Source of the DNA: Lantana camara
Taxonomy: Eukaryota; Streptophyta; Magnoliopsida; Lamiales; Verbenaceae
DNA length: 64,000 bases
Assembly: GCA_037501455.1 (NCBI GenBank)
Contig: CM074864.1
Coordinates: forward strand, 24,360,001 to 24,424,000
Reading direction: 5' to 3'
The notes under the pieces were generated by a model. It was not told the origin of the DNA and made no database searches. It saw nothing but the letters and a program-made list of their open reading frames with translations. This document shows, in pieces, positions 33,786 through 45,440 of this stretch. The translations under genes were made by a program, and so were the position numbers. Numbering within the stretch: position 1 is the first letter of the stretch; each line of letters opens with the position of its first letter.

Positions 33786-36436
33786 TGTAACGCCCCGGTT
33801 TCCGGATGAACTGGTAAGCACGCCACGTGTGCGTTTTGAGCGTACGTTTATTTTATTTCTTTAATTTATAATATATTCTTACGTGGCATTCATATTTTAT
33901 AAAAATGCATGAAACATTATTTACATCAATACTTAGAATTCATATCATTGAAAATATAATTTCATGACACGAAAAATATTTCTTGCATGAAATTAATACC
34001 GAGAGTGGTTTAAATTACCAAATTGTCCCTAGTTAAATATTTTCCAAAATTCTAGGGACTTAATTGCCAATCCTTTAAGGACTTAATTGAGCTTATTTTA
34101 AAACCTCGTATACTCAATCGCTTAGATTGAATTCTTGGAGGATTTATTGGCAATTAGCCTATTTCACAAAAATCAAGAATGGCATGTAACGGTATAAGCT
34201 TCTTCAAGCTTCCATGAGCTCATTTCATCCAAAATTTGCCAAATATATCCATCTCTCTCTCGGTTCAAAGAAGAGAAAAGGGAAGAGTGGATTTTTCCAT
34301 CAATCATCAAGATTTCAAGAAATCTTTCAAGGAATTAGGGAGTGATCATCATTATCATCCATCTTCTTCATTTCTTTCATCTTCAAGGTTGGTGTGTGCA
34401 TGAATGGATGAGTTGATCATATTTGTATATGTTAGGGTTTAGGAATTTCATGGTAGATGAACTCTTGATTGTGCAAAGCATGATTATTTGATGATAGCAT
34501 GAATTATGGCATGATTCTTTCATGGATTTATTGGAAAATTGAACTTGCTTGATCAAGTTGGCCATGAACATGAAACCTTGGAAATCTTGTTGTATTGCAT
34601 GTTTTATGTGTTAAAGTGTGATATTATTATGCTATAAGTGTATTTACATCATATTCCCGGAAATTATAGCCTTTGGGGTTCAAAAATGAAATTTTGTTGC
34701 CTTGTTGCTTCTTCCCCGAGAGCATGCTCTGTTTTGCTCTGTTTTTCCCAGTTGCAGAACTGGGAACGACCGTTCCCAGCCTTAAGGCTTTGTGGGAACG
34801 GGCGTTCCCACCTCTTTTCAAATAAAAGGGCGGCCGAGCATGGGAACGGCCGTTCCCATTTTTGGCCTTGCGCCGGAAGGGCCGTTCCCAGCTCAAAGGC
34901 GCGCTTTAAAAGGGAAAAACGTTGCCGCGTTTCTGGGCAACGGGAACGACCGTTCCCATTTTTCAAAGGGACCCGGAACGGTCGTTCCCACCTGTAATGC
35001 AGTGTAAAATTCACTGCATAAATTTACGAAAATAGCCCCTCGACCCGACGACTTCTTTGACCCCGAATTGCTATAATATGTGCTAATATGATGTGAAACG
35101 AAATGTTATCATACTACATTGCATTTTCATGGTCGTCTCGACACATTTCCGCCGTTCATCATATTTTGGTCATTTTAGGTCTTGTCTCACGAATGTACGT
35201 CGTATTTGCACAGGTCACGAGGGCGTGGACGGGGAGCAAGCTCCTTAGAGCGCTTCATTATTATATTTTGCAAGAAAGGTGAGGTTTTGTTTTGGTAAAA
35301 CGAACCCTATAACCCTTACGTGCTAGTTTTCGGCCAAAACCTATTATAATTATAAACGTTTTCAAAGCTATCAACATTTCAAGCAAGAAAGTATCGATTG
35401 TCATGATTTTCAAGCATGTTTGGCGAGTACATGATTGCACGTGGGCCCGAGGGTAATTCTTGAGCCAACCGGGAAAGCAAGGGCTGACGGGTAACTCCTG
35501 AATTATCCTCACATTGTTGGGATCACCCCCGAAGCCACTAGGAGATTTGTGGTGGAAGGAGTTCCGTGTCTAGAGGGTCATGTCCTCTACACACACCATG
35601 TCGTGGATAGTCGAGCCTTGTAAACTCGCTATCACCCTGAGGAAGAAGGAGACTGGGGATTAATCCGGCATGTCGGGTTATCCTCGGGTTATTGCATGAT
35701 TTCAAGCATGAACTTGTTTATGTGAGCACTAAATAAATTGCATGATCACGTATTTATCAAGCAAGTAAGCATGATCACGTATTGTTCACGATTGGGAGTT
35801 CGGTTGGAGATTGCCTTTACTCGCCGGGGCCACATGTTCATGACATTGACAAGCATGATTAATTAAACATGTTAAAATGATTGGTTGTAATCTCGGGCAA
35901 AGATTAAACTTCTTAAATTATATATCTATTTGCTTCCAAAGTCTTCACCCGAGGCTACACCTTGCATGTGATGTGTATATACATAGTTATTGCCCCTCAC
36001 TCAGTCTTCGGTGGACTGATACTTCACTTTTCAGGTACCTTTTGAGCGTGGTTGTACTAGGCGGGAGTTGGTCGAGTCTTGCATCATCACGGGCCTAGCT
36101 TGTACCTTTCATGTATATACTTTTGTCAGATATCATGTCATGCTCACGATTAGTTCATTTTGAATACTTATTTATGTATATTATTGAGAGTTGATAATGT
36201 ATTGATAGTTAGAATTGGTACCTATACGTATGATTGAATTTATTGCTTCCGCTTCCTATTCATGTCTGTTTGATCCATGTTTGTTTGATTATGTTGGGGA
36301 GAGTGTCCCGCCTAGTTCGTCGTTTTTATTGTCACCCGTTCGCTGTGGTCTTGGTTCATGTATGAACTGTCCATTTCATACATGGATCGAGGCTATAGTG
36401 CGGGGGATGTGGCGCCTTGGGGTTTAGGGTGCTACA
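33786..36436 (+). repeat. 3' LTR of Gypsy D (2651 bp)
   Basis: Colinear without gaps with 26347-28997 at a constant offset of 7439. I counted about 16 substitutions, mostly transitions. It is followed by the target duplication CAACT. Confidence 0.96.
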
Positions 36437-36441
36437 CAACT

Positions 36442-37232
36442 GAATCAAGGACAATCTTCTTCTACGGTGCAACCTATGGGTCCGATAGCAACCTTGTACC
36501 GGGAGTTTGGGACCTTCAATCCTTCCCAATTTCGAGGAGGTGATGATATTAAAGCTGAAGAATGGCTCTCGGAGGTAGAAGGAATATTTTGAGTATGGCC
36601 ATGTAACCCGCAGAATATGGTCCGCCTTATTACACTACTTCTACAAGGGAAAGCAAAGTTATGGTGGTCATTAGTTACTCAACAACTAGAAGCGACAAGC
36701 GAAGACTTGACATGGAATGTGTTCATTCGAGAACTTAGAAAGAGATATACGCTAGCCATTCTATGAAACCGAAGATTCGAAGAATTTCTCACCCTTAAAC
36801 AAAGAGACAAGACGGTTATGGAATATTTGGAGGAGTTCGAGAGATTGGGTGCATACGTGCCACATATCAACAATGATGATTGGATGAAGGCTAATTACTT
36901 TATGGAAGGCCTTCAGAGTGAGTTTAGAGATGCTCTGAGTGCAGAGATACGAGTACTTGGAACCAAGCCGTTGAGAAAGCACTACGGCTCGAAAATCGGT
37001 GAATGGCAAGAAAGAGACATGAAGGAGAGGCACCGGAGCAACCACTCGCATTAGGCTCATGTTCCAACTTGCAAGTGGAGTGGAGACAGTCTCGACAAGG
37101 CATACAAACTCAGACGAGAAGTAACAAGAAGTCTAAGCCCAGGAAGACACCTCGATCAGAGAGGGAGTTTCCACCGTGCACCCATTACGCAGGGACGGAC
37201 CATACTTACGAGGGATGTTGGATTCGGGTAGA
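36442..37232 (+). pseudogene. Gypsy E gag, second part
   Basis: Resumes E gag after D. Readable words are TLYREFGTFNPSQFRGGDD, KAEEWLSEVEGIF, AKLWWSLVTQQLE, DLTWNVFIRELRKRY and MEYLEEFERLGAYVPHINNDD, all parts of the retrotransposon gag domain and similar to F (44490-45177). TGA codons near 36592 and 36763 interrupt it, and the frame shifts around 36960. A degenerate zinc knuckle (CTHYAGTDHTYEGC) is at about 37178-37219. E then ends abruptly; no protease or pol of E is present in the window. Confidence 0.8.
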
Positions 37233-39653
37233 CAGAACATATCAGATATATCAAATCAAAACAGACCTATTAAACAAACCTCCTTTCTCCGGTGATGGAA
37301 GGATTGCGTGACCCTAACCATCCAGACAGTCGAGGGGAGTGCAAGCTACTCCAAACCCTCAGGATCTCCATCACTCACCAAACCTCCTGGTGAGATCAGG
37401 GGTAATCCGAATCAAACTGTGGAGATGTGCACAGGGGTCATAACTGGCAACCCCATGGCCGTCTCGGGTCTCCCTTACCCACAACTCCGGGGCCCAACAT
37501 ACCAAAACATATCATATCAGAGCATAACATAACCCGCTATAGAACTTAACATATCAAAACTTATAAACATACCTTACCTTGCAACAACTACGCTATACAT
37601 ACCTCTCCCTGTCAAATCCATAGCATATCCATAGCTCGTAGCTCTTGGCTCATGAGAGGCACACGGTTTGAAGCATAGTTAACGTTGCAAACACAACAAA
37701 CCAGACCAAACCAAAGCAAGCATACATAGGCTCGTGCATAGCGTATCGTTTGCAAAGTCTTAGTAAATTCATAAACTTACATATTTTGCACATATTTACT
37801 TATACTTAAGGTTATAGTTCACATACATAGAAAACGAGCACATTTCATAGGGTTTAACTACAACCTAACCTCACCTTACACATACGGAAGCCAAAAACAA
37901 AGAGTGATCCACCCCGGAATCAAAACGGCTCAAGAAACACCACCCCAGGTGCCCCTGAACAAACTGAAGACAAAAGGCAGGACTTAGACTCAATGATTAA
38001 CCACATAGACGCACGCCGTACGTATAGGCACATAAGATATTCAAATACATAAGAAAAGTTCATATTCAAACTCATTTCATACAAAGGAATTCATTTCATG
38101 GCTTACTATATGCTTAAAACACATCAAGGCATGTTCATGTGAACAATTAATGCAAACAAAGGTAAACGAAATGCAAATGGTGGCACTTATTCATGTATGA
38201 ACACAAAGCACATTACTAAAGCGACATAAAATGCATATAAGAACAAATACATACACATAACATATGATACAACAAGTTGGGATCAAGTTTGGAGGTGAAA
38301 AGGTGAAAGAAAAGCGGAAGAAAAGTATAAGAAATGATTCCGAGCAAAAATGGGCAAAAGTTGGAAATTTCCGAAATGGACAAGCTGTAGGAAAACAATC
38401 ATAACTGGAAGTATAGAAATTGGAATTATGTCTTGTTTCTTCGAAATGAAACTAGACATAAAGATCTTTCCAATGGTAGGTGGCTTGAATCGTGGTTCAA
38501 AGCGAGGCGAAAATGGCGTAGGTTTGAAGTTGGACCGTCGCAGAATTTCGGCGAAGTGGCGACACAAATTTAAAACGATTATAACTCCCAAACCACAACT
38601 AATTTTGAGGTGAATCAAATGGAGAATGTTCTAGACTCAAAAAGGTTTCTACATTCCGAAATTCTGGCAAAACGGAGTACGAACGAAGGCTGCACGACCG
38701 TGTGAAAACTGGCCTGAAAAGCTGCACGGCTGCACTGAAGCAGAATTTCCACCTCCAGAGTTATGCACGACCGTACGAGCAATGAACTGAATTTTTGCAC
38801 AGCCGTGTGCGGTCATCTTCTCCAAAAAAATGCAGCAACATAGCAGGAGCTCGACGGGGGATGGTTCCCAAACCACCCCAAATCACATTCCAATCAAAAT
38901 ATACACCAAAAACACCCAAATTCAAGCTATATCACATATATATAACACATTAGAGCATAAATTGGACTCCGAAACGAGTCTGAACACCCAAAACACGAAA
39001 TCTATACTATTCATCATCTTCTCCAAAGCTCAAGAAATCAAGTAATAAAACAATATTCAATCGGGTAGAATCAAAGCACGTAAAGAAAGGAATACAATAG
39101 TTACCTTGGTTCTTCGATCGGATGGTCAGACGGGGCAAGCTCGAGCCAAAGCTTGGAATGGCTAAGGGGGAACTCTCTCTTCTCTTCCCTCTTTCTCTCT
39201 TATCTCAATCCAAAGTGGGAGAAAAGGAAAAGGGTTTGGCCCTTTTCAAGACAAGAAAACGGGTCTGGCAAAACAGGTAGGGTCAAACAATATCCGGTCC
39301 ATTCGGATCGGATTTTGAAACAGTAGGGCAATCAAACGGCTTTAGAAAATAAAAGGTTAATTCATTGAATCCAAATCATCGAAACAAACTCAATGACAAG
39401 GTTAGAATTCAAATTCAAATTCTCGAACTCAAGTAGCCACGAAGGCTCAAACACCCTAATTATAATTAGGTCTCTAATTTCCAATTATTGGACGATTGAG
39501 TCCAAGAACAATTATTAAATTCTAATGCGCACTTAATTAAATAAATTACAAATTGACACATAAGGCATGCGAATAACACATAAGTCACGAAAATACAGAA
39601 TTGAACTCTCTCGTAACGCCATACCTGGATTGTCGAGAGGACGGGGTGTCACA
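37233..39653 (-). repeat. Reversed Gypsy LTR K, 3' end missing
   Basis: On the minus strand it starts TGTGACACCCCG at 39653, the same start as E. It continues through a palindrome cluster (38820-38690, words around GCACGGCCGTGC) to the block equivalent to the 'cccactaggagattagtgggggatgg' region of E (about 37430-37350). It breaks off at about 37233 against gag of E in opposite orientation, so the junction is an illegitimate joining and not an LTR end. The bases before the LTR (GTATT, 39654-39658) belong to LTR fragment L. No open frame in it is credible. Confidence 0.75.
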
Positions 39654-39809
39654 GTATTCAAAGTATAATTCAAATATGAATTCATATATTTCAAGAATAT
39701 CATATAAACAATATAATAAACATACAATTTTCATGATTAAATCATTTAAATGCAAAATTAGCACTCTCATGACGTCATACCTATACGGCCGGACGAGCGG
39801 GGCGTTACA
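39654..39809 (-). repeat. Reversed Gypsy LTR fragment L (first 156 bp)
   Basis: The minus strand starts TGTAACGCCCCGCTCGTCCGG at 39809 and resembles the first bases of the F LTR. LTR K was inserted into it at 39653/39654. Confidence 0.75.
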
Positions 39810-40405
39810 ATTTTTCACCAAATAACTCAAGAAACAATAGGTGATCCACCTTCTTTCATAATATCTTATTTTGAAAACTAGGTACCTTATTTCTGATTTG
39901 TTACACTAGTATCTTATGTTCTCAGTTCAATACCTTATTTTGAAATGAGTACTTTAATATTCGTATGTTATACTTATACTCAATACTTTATGTTTTCAAT
40001 TCAATGTCTTATTTTGAACCATTCAATACATTTCAATCTCCATTCAATACCTTATTTTAAATCATTCAATACCTTATATTAAGGTACTGAGTACCTTAAT
40101 TTCGTACTTTATACCCAATACCTTATGTTCTCAATTCAATACCTTATTTGTAAAATTGAGTACCTTAATATTCATATGGTATACCCAATATCTTATGTTT
40201 TCAACTCAATACCTTATTTGAAGAAAACAATATCTTTCAATCTCAATTGAATACCTTATTTTGAACAATTCAATACCTTATTTTGAAAATTGAGTTCCTT
40301 AATATTCATATGTTAATATTCTTATGTCAATCTCTCTCTTCCCATCTCTCAAGCCATTACTTCTCTTTATCTTTTCCGTCTCTCCACTAAATTTCCTCCA
40401 TCTCT
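39810..40405. repeat. AT-rich region with degenerate AATACCTTATTTTGAA repeats
   Basis: Between about 39890 and 40310 the words TTCAATACCTTATTTTGAA, GTACCTTAATATTCATATG and CAATACCTTATGTTTTCAA recur at irregular 20-60 bp spacing, at least ten times, with drift between copies. No gene or transposon ends were seen. The last 90 bp are a CT-rich stretch up to an LTR start. Confidence 0.7.
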
Positions 40406-40904
40406 TGTAACAACCGTGATTTGGGGCCAAGATAAAATAGGTAAATAAAGGGCTAGAAGAAAACATTTATAACCTCAATTCATTTACAATTTCTTATGCA
40501 TTGCATTTTATGTGAATTATGTGCTTTTATGTTTCGATTATTGAATATTATTTCATTATGAGAACCTATATCACTATTCATCTACCGAGCCTAAACCTTC
40601 ATATATTCTTAGATTTAATTAATTTATGCTTTTAGGAATTTTATTTTAAGAATTATATCTCACAATTGTTAGTTTTATGCAAAATGTGCTTATATATATG
40701 AATTTTAGTTTATTAAATGCATGCTTTATGATATGATATACGTGATTATGTGTTTAAATATTCATAATCTTAATTCATTAAATTCATGCCTAGAAGAATT
40801 TATTTAGATTAATTTGTTTATGATTAAAATTACATAAAGTGCTACATTTAAGTTTCATTACATGTTATGAATATGAAATTGGTTAGATATGTAAATTGGT
40901 TAGA
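40406..40904 (+). repeat. 5' end of another Gypsy-like LTR (M)
   Basis: Starts TGTAACAACCGTGATTTGG at 40406, a typical LTR opening, but the following 500 bp do not match the F LTR (47108-50310). From about 40905 the sequence becomes the F LTR without a second LTR start. It is therefore either the stump of a different element or the 5' half of a recombinant LTR. No target duplication was found with the bases after 50310. Confidence 0.5.
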
Positions 40905-43589
40905 AATTGGTTTAATTACGCGATTTACATTTTTATTTTATTCTTTACGTGAAATACTTGAATTATATGATTTAATATTTGAATTTTTATTTGAACCTTA
41001 TTTGAATTATTTGAACGTTTTTACCTTTTTACTTTGTTTTTAATCCGTTTAAACCCGTTTCGTTTCTAACTACTGTGATTATGTGATATGCATGAATTAT
41101 ACGTATTATGAATGTGTTTTTATTTTCGTTGCATGTTTTTAAATTCGTTTATTACGGTTTTCGAACCGTTTTATTTGTTAGGGACTTAAGGGCCTAACTT
41201 GTTTTAGCCCACCTTGGGTTCCTGAAGGCGTATCTCGGGATCGGGAATTCTGATTCAAATTCTGGAAGTCACGTCGGACATATAACGAAGAATGAAAGCT
41301 AGAGAACATGGCCTCTTAATTTTCTAAGCCCGTTTGATACGCCGTATTTCGCCCGAAACCCGACCCTTGTGATAGATTTGCGACCCTCACCCGTTTTGTT
41401 CATATCCGACCAGTTTCTTATCCGAATCGACCCATTTTCAAACCCATTTTCTCCTCTTTTAACCCTTTACCTCAGTCTCCCTCTCTCATTTCAGACCCAG
41501 CTCAGGAAAAAGAAGAAAAGAAGCAGAAACATAGCAGCCAAGGGAGAAAGGAAGAAAGAGGGGCTCCACTACTCACAAGTCCGATTTCTTGCTCGTTCGA
41601 CCTCCATTTCTCGTCAAATTCAAAAGGTATGCCTAGAATTCGAACCTACATCTCCTTGCCTTTCTTTTAAATCTGATTTTGTTCATTTTCATCCTGTTTG
41701 ATCATGTTTTGGGTGAGGAAAGTGAACAGTTAGGTTATATGCCTTTTCTTGATGAATTCATGCCAAACTTGCTCTATAACTTGAATTGATGCATGAATTC
41801 CTCGGAAATTGGCTAAAAAAGAACCACCAATGTTGCATTTTTATGAAATTTGAAGATATGAGTTCATATGCATCTCTTTGCTTCCTTGAATCATTTTTGG
41901 TTGTTTGCTACGTGTTATGGATGTATTTTGCTGCCCTTACCTTGCCCTTTTGTTGCCCTTTCGTGCTGCTTTGGCTTCTGGGCTTGGAGATGAAGAAAAC
42001 AGGGGTTGAAACTCTATTTTCGCGATTGCATAGTGCAATCGCGGCCGCGACCGGGAAATGAAAGCCCGCGACCCCATTTTGGCCCAGTTTCGACCTGAGT
42101 TCGCTGCCCAAGCTGGAGATGGGGGTGACACCTTAGACCTGTTTTTGGAGCCAAGTTCAAACTGCTGCTGCTGTTACGTTTTAATTTTTGTTTCGTTTGT
42201 ATTTGTCGTGTTCTTCTTGCTTCTTTCTTACCTCTTTTGTGTAGATAACTTGTTATATTATATGTTAAGTGTTTAATTATGAATTTATCTCATGAATTCG
42301 AATGCTTTTACGTGAAATAAATGACCAACGTGCTACATATGTCCTCTAATGTGCATGCATGAATTAATATGATCTTTTCTTGCTTTATTTGATAATTCGT
42401 TGCTTCTTTTCTTGTGTGCATGCATGCCTAACTTGATTATGGATGTGTTATGCCCATTATATGAATTTTATGGATTTAATTGACGTGAATTCGGTGCCCT
42501 TACATGCAAAATATGACTTAATATACTTTATTTGCTCTATAACGTGCATGTATATTTGAGTACCTTATTTGTTTGCCTTGCTTGGGTTTCCCTTACTCCT
42601 TTATTGAAGTATATGCATTTCTATCGGATTATATGACGTGATATGAGTGTTGCATGAAATTTATTAATTATTTAACATAAAATATATGCGTTATGACTTA
42701 ATATAATTGAATATGGCATTATATGACCTAAACGGAACATCATTGCATTCTTTATGCATCGTTTGCATCCATATGCATTTGTCGAGCGTCTATTTGGTGC
42801 ATTTTGAGTCTAAGGTTGTCGTTTGTTATTTGTTTTATCCTTAGGTTCGATCCGTGGGTGGCGAGGAGGTCTCATAGAATTGTTTGAGTTTGTTTCGTTC
42901 GGTTTGGTCGACAAGGTGAGGTTTTTCTTCCTTTAAGTTAAGTGACCTGCAACCCTAATTGTATTTTAAGCCCGCTGCGACTTATGTATATATATATTTA
43001 TGTAAATACGTGTTTGATAAGTATTTTGTGGGATTTGTCCCGTTTGCTATGAAATCATTGAAAAATGCTTTTACATTGGTTTGATTCCAAAAGGGTTGGT
43101 GTGTGTGAACGTTTTTGAAAATAGCGAGATTACGACTTTGAAATATAAGTCGGAAAATTATGAAATTTTGAAATTAGCTAAAAATATGAATTATGATTTA
43201 TGAACTTTGAAATAGGCCCCGGAGGCTTGTGCGAGGGAGCCCCGGGATGGTGTCAGGCCGTCGGGTCCACTCCTAAGCATGATCTCCATATGTCGGAAAG
43301 GATATACCGGAACCCACCAGGAGGTTTGGTCGGGGGATGGAGTCCGAGGGTTGGAGAAGCATTGAGCACTCCCCTCAACCGTTAGATGGTTAGGGGCCCA
43401 CGACCCCTTCCATCGCCGGAGAAATGGTAGGTTTGTGTGATTTGATTTCTTATGAATATGAAGGGAGTAAGTGGGTTTGAAACTCATTCTCGCCGAGTTG
43501 TTATGATTTTGATTATGAATAGGGTTTGTGAAACGGGAGTGGACTATAAATTACTAAAATTGGTTGATTTTGGCCTTCGGCCTTAAACC

Positions 43590-43676
<87 letters not shown>

Positions 43677-44276
43677 GTATCACTGGAATAAAATGATTTA
43701 GAATGCAAAAACCACGCCCCGGTTCATGAACTCTTAATTTAGGAATATGCTCTGCTCTTATTTATACGTACGTGTGAGTGTGTTCGCCCCTTCACCAGTC
43801 TTTAGGACTGACCCCTCCTCGTTGTTTTCTTTTTTCCCATTATTTCTTTTGAGTTGCAGGTGTTCATGGGAAGTTTGTGCTAGGCGGCGGTCGTTTGTCG
43901 AGTCTTGGGTTTTGTGTTTAGTTTCATGAATCTTTTAGTTTATTTTGTTCTCTTGAGCTTACGGAAATTATGTATATGCGAATATGATTTTAAATTTGAG
44001 AATTATGTACTAGAAGTATTTAAATTCAAACTTGGGAAACTTGTATATTTTGATATTGGACGAGCATGTATGTTTGTTTATTTGAATCCTGGGACTTCTA
44101 CTTTTGCTTTGTTTATTGTTGTGCACTCTGATTTAGGGTCTAGACCGCCTAGCATAGGAGAGATTTTGTTTGTCTCCCGTTCGCTGTAGTTTGATACGTG
44201 TACGGAGTTTCCATTTCGTTACACGTGTTGGACTATGGTGCAAGGGATGTAGTGTTCTGCGCTCCGGGGTGCTACA
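40905..44276 (+). repeat. 5' LTR of Gypsy F (5' end replaced)
   Basis: Colinear with 47172-50310, with two segments present here and missing there (about 41250-41360 and 42130-42260). It ends GGTGCTACA at 44276. A (CT)n(TA)n microsatellite at 43594-43677 is an expansion absent from the 3' LTR. Confidence 0.88.
43594..43677. repeat. (CT)n(TA)n compound microsatellite
   Basis: About 17 CT units followed by about 23 TA units in the 5' LTR of F. The 3' LTR has only a short TATATA run here. Confidence 0.95.
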
Positions 44277-44284
44277 TCCTGAAG

Positions 44285-44299
44285 TGGTATCAGAGCTCC
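44285..44299 (+). promoter_or_regulatory. Primer-binding site of Gypsy F
   Basis: TGGTATCAGAGCTCC, eight bases after the LTR end. It matches the 3' end of initiator-Met tRNA over its first 12 bases. Confidence 0.9.
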
Positions 44300-44489
44300 G
44301 GGTTGCAAAACCGGAGCTCTAGCGTTGTGTCGGGTCTTTCTAGATCGTTCGGCTTAGGATTATGTGTTTATTTGCATTCACTACATCATTTTAAATGAAT
44401 TATTTGTATTTTATGTGTTAATAGTTCACATGAACATGCACTAAACCCTGCATGCATCGATATTTTGGAATCATTTTTCTTATTTCAGG

Positions 44490-45440
44490 ATGCCACCACG
44501 CCGGCAACATTATGGGCAACCTCTTCATCAACCTCCATACAACCAAGGACAATCTTCAACTGAAGTACCACTTATGAATCCATTGGCAATGATGTACCGG
44601 GAGTTCAAGTCTTTTGATCCTCCCCAATTCCGGGAAGGGGATGACACGAGGGCTGAAGAATGGCTATCAGAGATAGAAAGTATATTCGAATTATGGCCAT
44701 GCAGTTCTCAAAACATAGCTCGTCGCACAACTTCTTCAAGGTCAAGCAAGTCAAAGATGGAAAGAAGTTGCCCAACAATTAGAGGCAATGAGCGAAGGGT
44801 TGACTTGGGAGGTGTTTGTTCGAGAATTTAGGAAAAAGTTCGCACCGGCCATTTTACAAGAACGAAGACTCGGAGAATTCTTCACACTTACCCAAGGGAA
44901 TTAGACAGTTATGCAATACATAGAAGATTTCGAGAGATTGGGTACGTATGTGCCCCATATCATGAACAACGATGAGATGAAGGCTAGACATATCATGGAG
45001 GGCCTTCAAGATGAATTCAAGGAAGCTCTAATTGCGAAGAATACAAGCACGTGGGATAAAGTCACAAAGAGAGCTCTAAAGGTCGAAACATGGGTTTTAA
45101 CTAAAGGTAAAGAAAGAAGTGAGTCGGGGCCTCAATTTGAATCGGGTTTATGCTCCAATGTACAAGTGGAAGGATGACCCTATCAACACGGGAATCGAAC
45201 CAAGAAGATCCATGGGAAAAAGAAACAGAAGATCGGAGATTCTTCAAAACTAAAGGAAGAATTTAAACCGTGCACTTACTATGGAGGAACAATCATATCT
45301 ATGACACGTGTCGGGACAGGTTGAAGGGTTGCTACGCTTGTGGATCAACAGAGCATCGGGTTACCAATTGTGATCAATGGAGAGCTAACAAACAACTAAT
45401 ACAAGATCAAAGGCTTCAAACTGGGAACCAACATGAATCC
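44490..45440 (+). pseudogene. Gypsy F gag
   Basis: The ATG at 44490 follows TTTCAG|G. A Pro/Gln-rich N-terminus (MPPRRQHYGQPLHQPPYNQG) leads to the gag domain (MYREFKSFDPPQFREGDD, RAEEWLSEIESIFELWPC). The frame shifts near 44710, then is readable again at 44911-45177 (MQYIEDFERLGTYVPHI, MKARHIMEGLQDEFKEAL, TSTWDKVTKRALKVE). A zinc knuckle is recognisable near 45325-45375 (CYACGSTEHRVTNC) after further shifts. It would have coded for the particle shell protein. Confidence 0.85.

Larger units (their letters stand above)
26347..36436 (+). mobile_element. Gypsy (Tekay/Del-like chromovirus) retrotransposon D, young but defective
   Basis: A complete 10,090-bp insertion with target duplication CAACT (26342-26346 and 36437-36441) and two LTRs of exactly 2651 bp. 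The primer-binding site is at 29006-29018 and the polypurine tract at 33772-33785. Internal order is gag, protease, reverse transcriptase, RNase H, integrase with a chromodomain-like end, as in Ty3/gypsy chromoviruses. By eye the LTRs differ at about 16 sites and no indel (0.6%), so insertion is recent. The frame has one nonsense codon and two frameshifting deletions. It lies within gag of element E. Confidence 0.97.

Noticed and set aside
40406..44276. Treating 40406-44276 as one normal F LTR
   Set aside because: The first 500 bp do not match the 3' LTR, and the flanks TCTCT and AGACA are not a target duplication.
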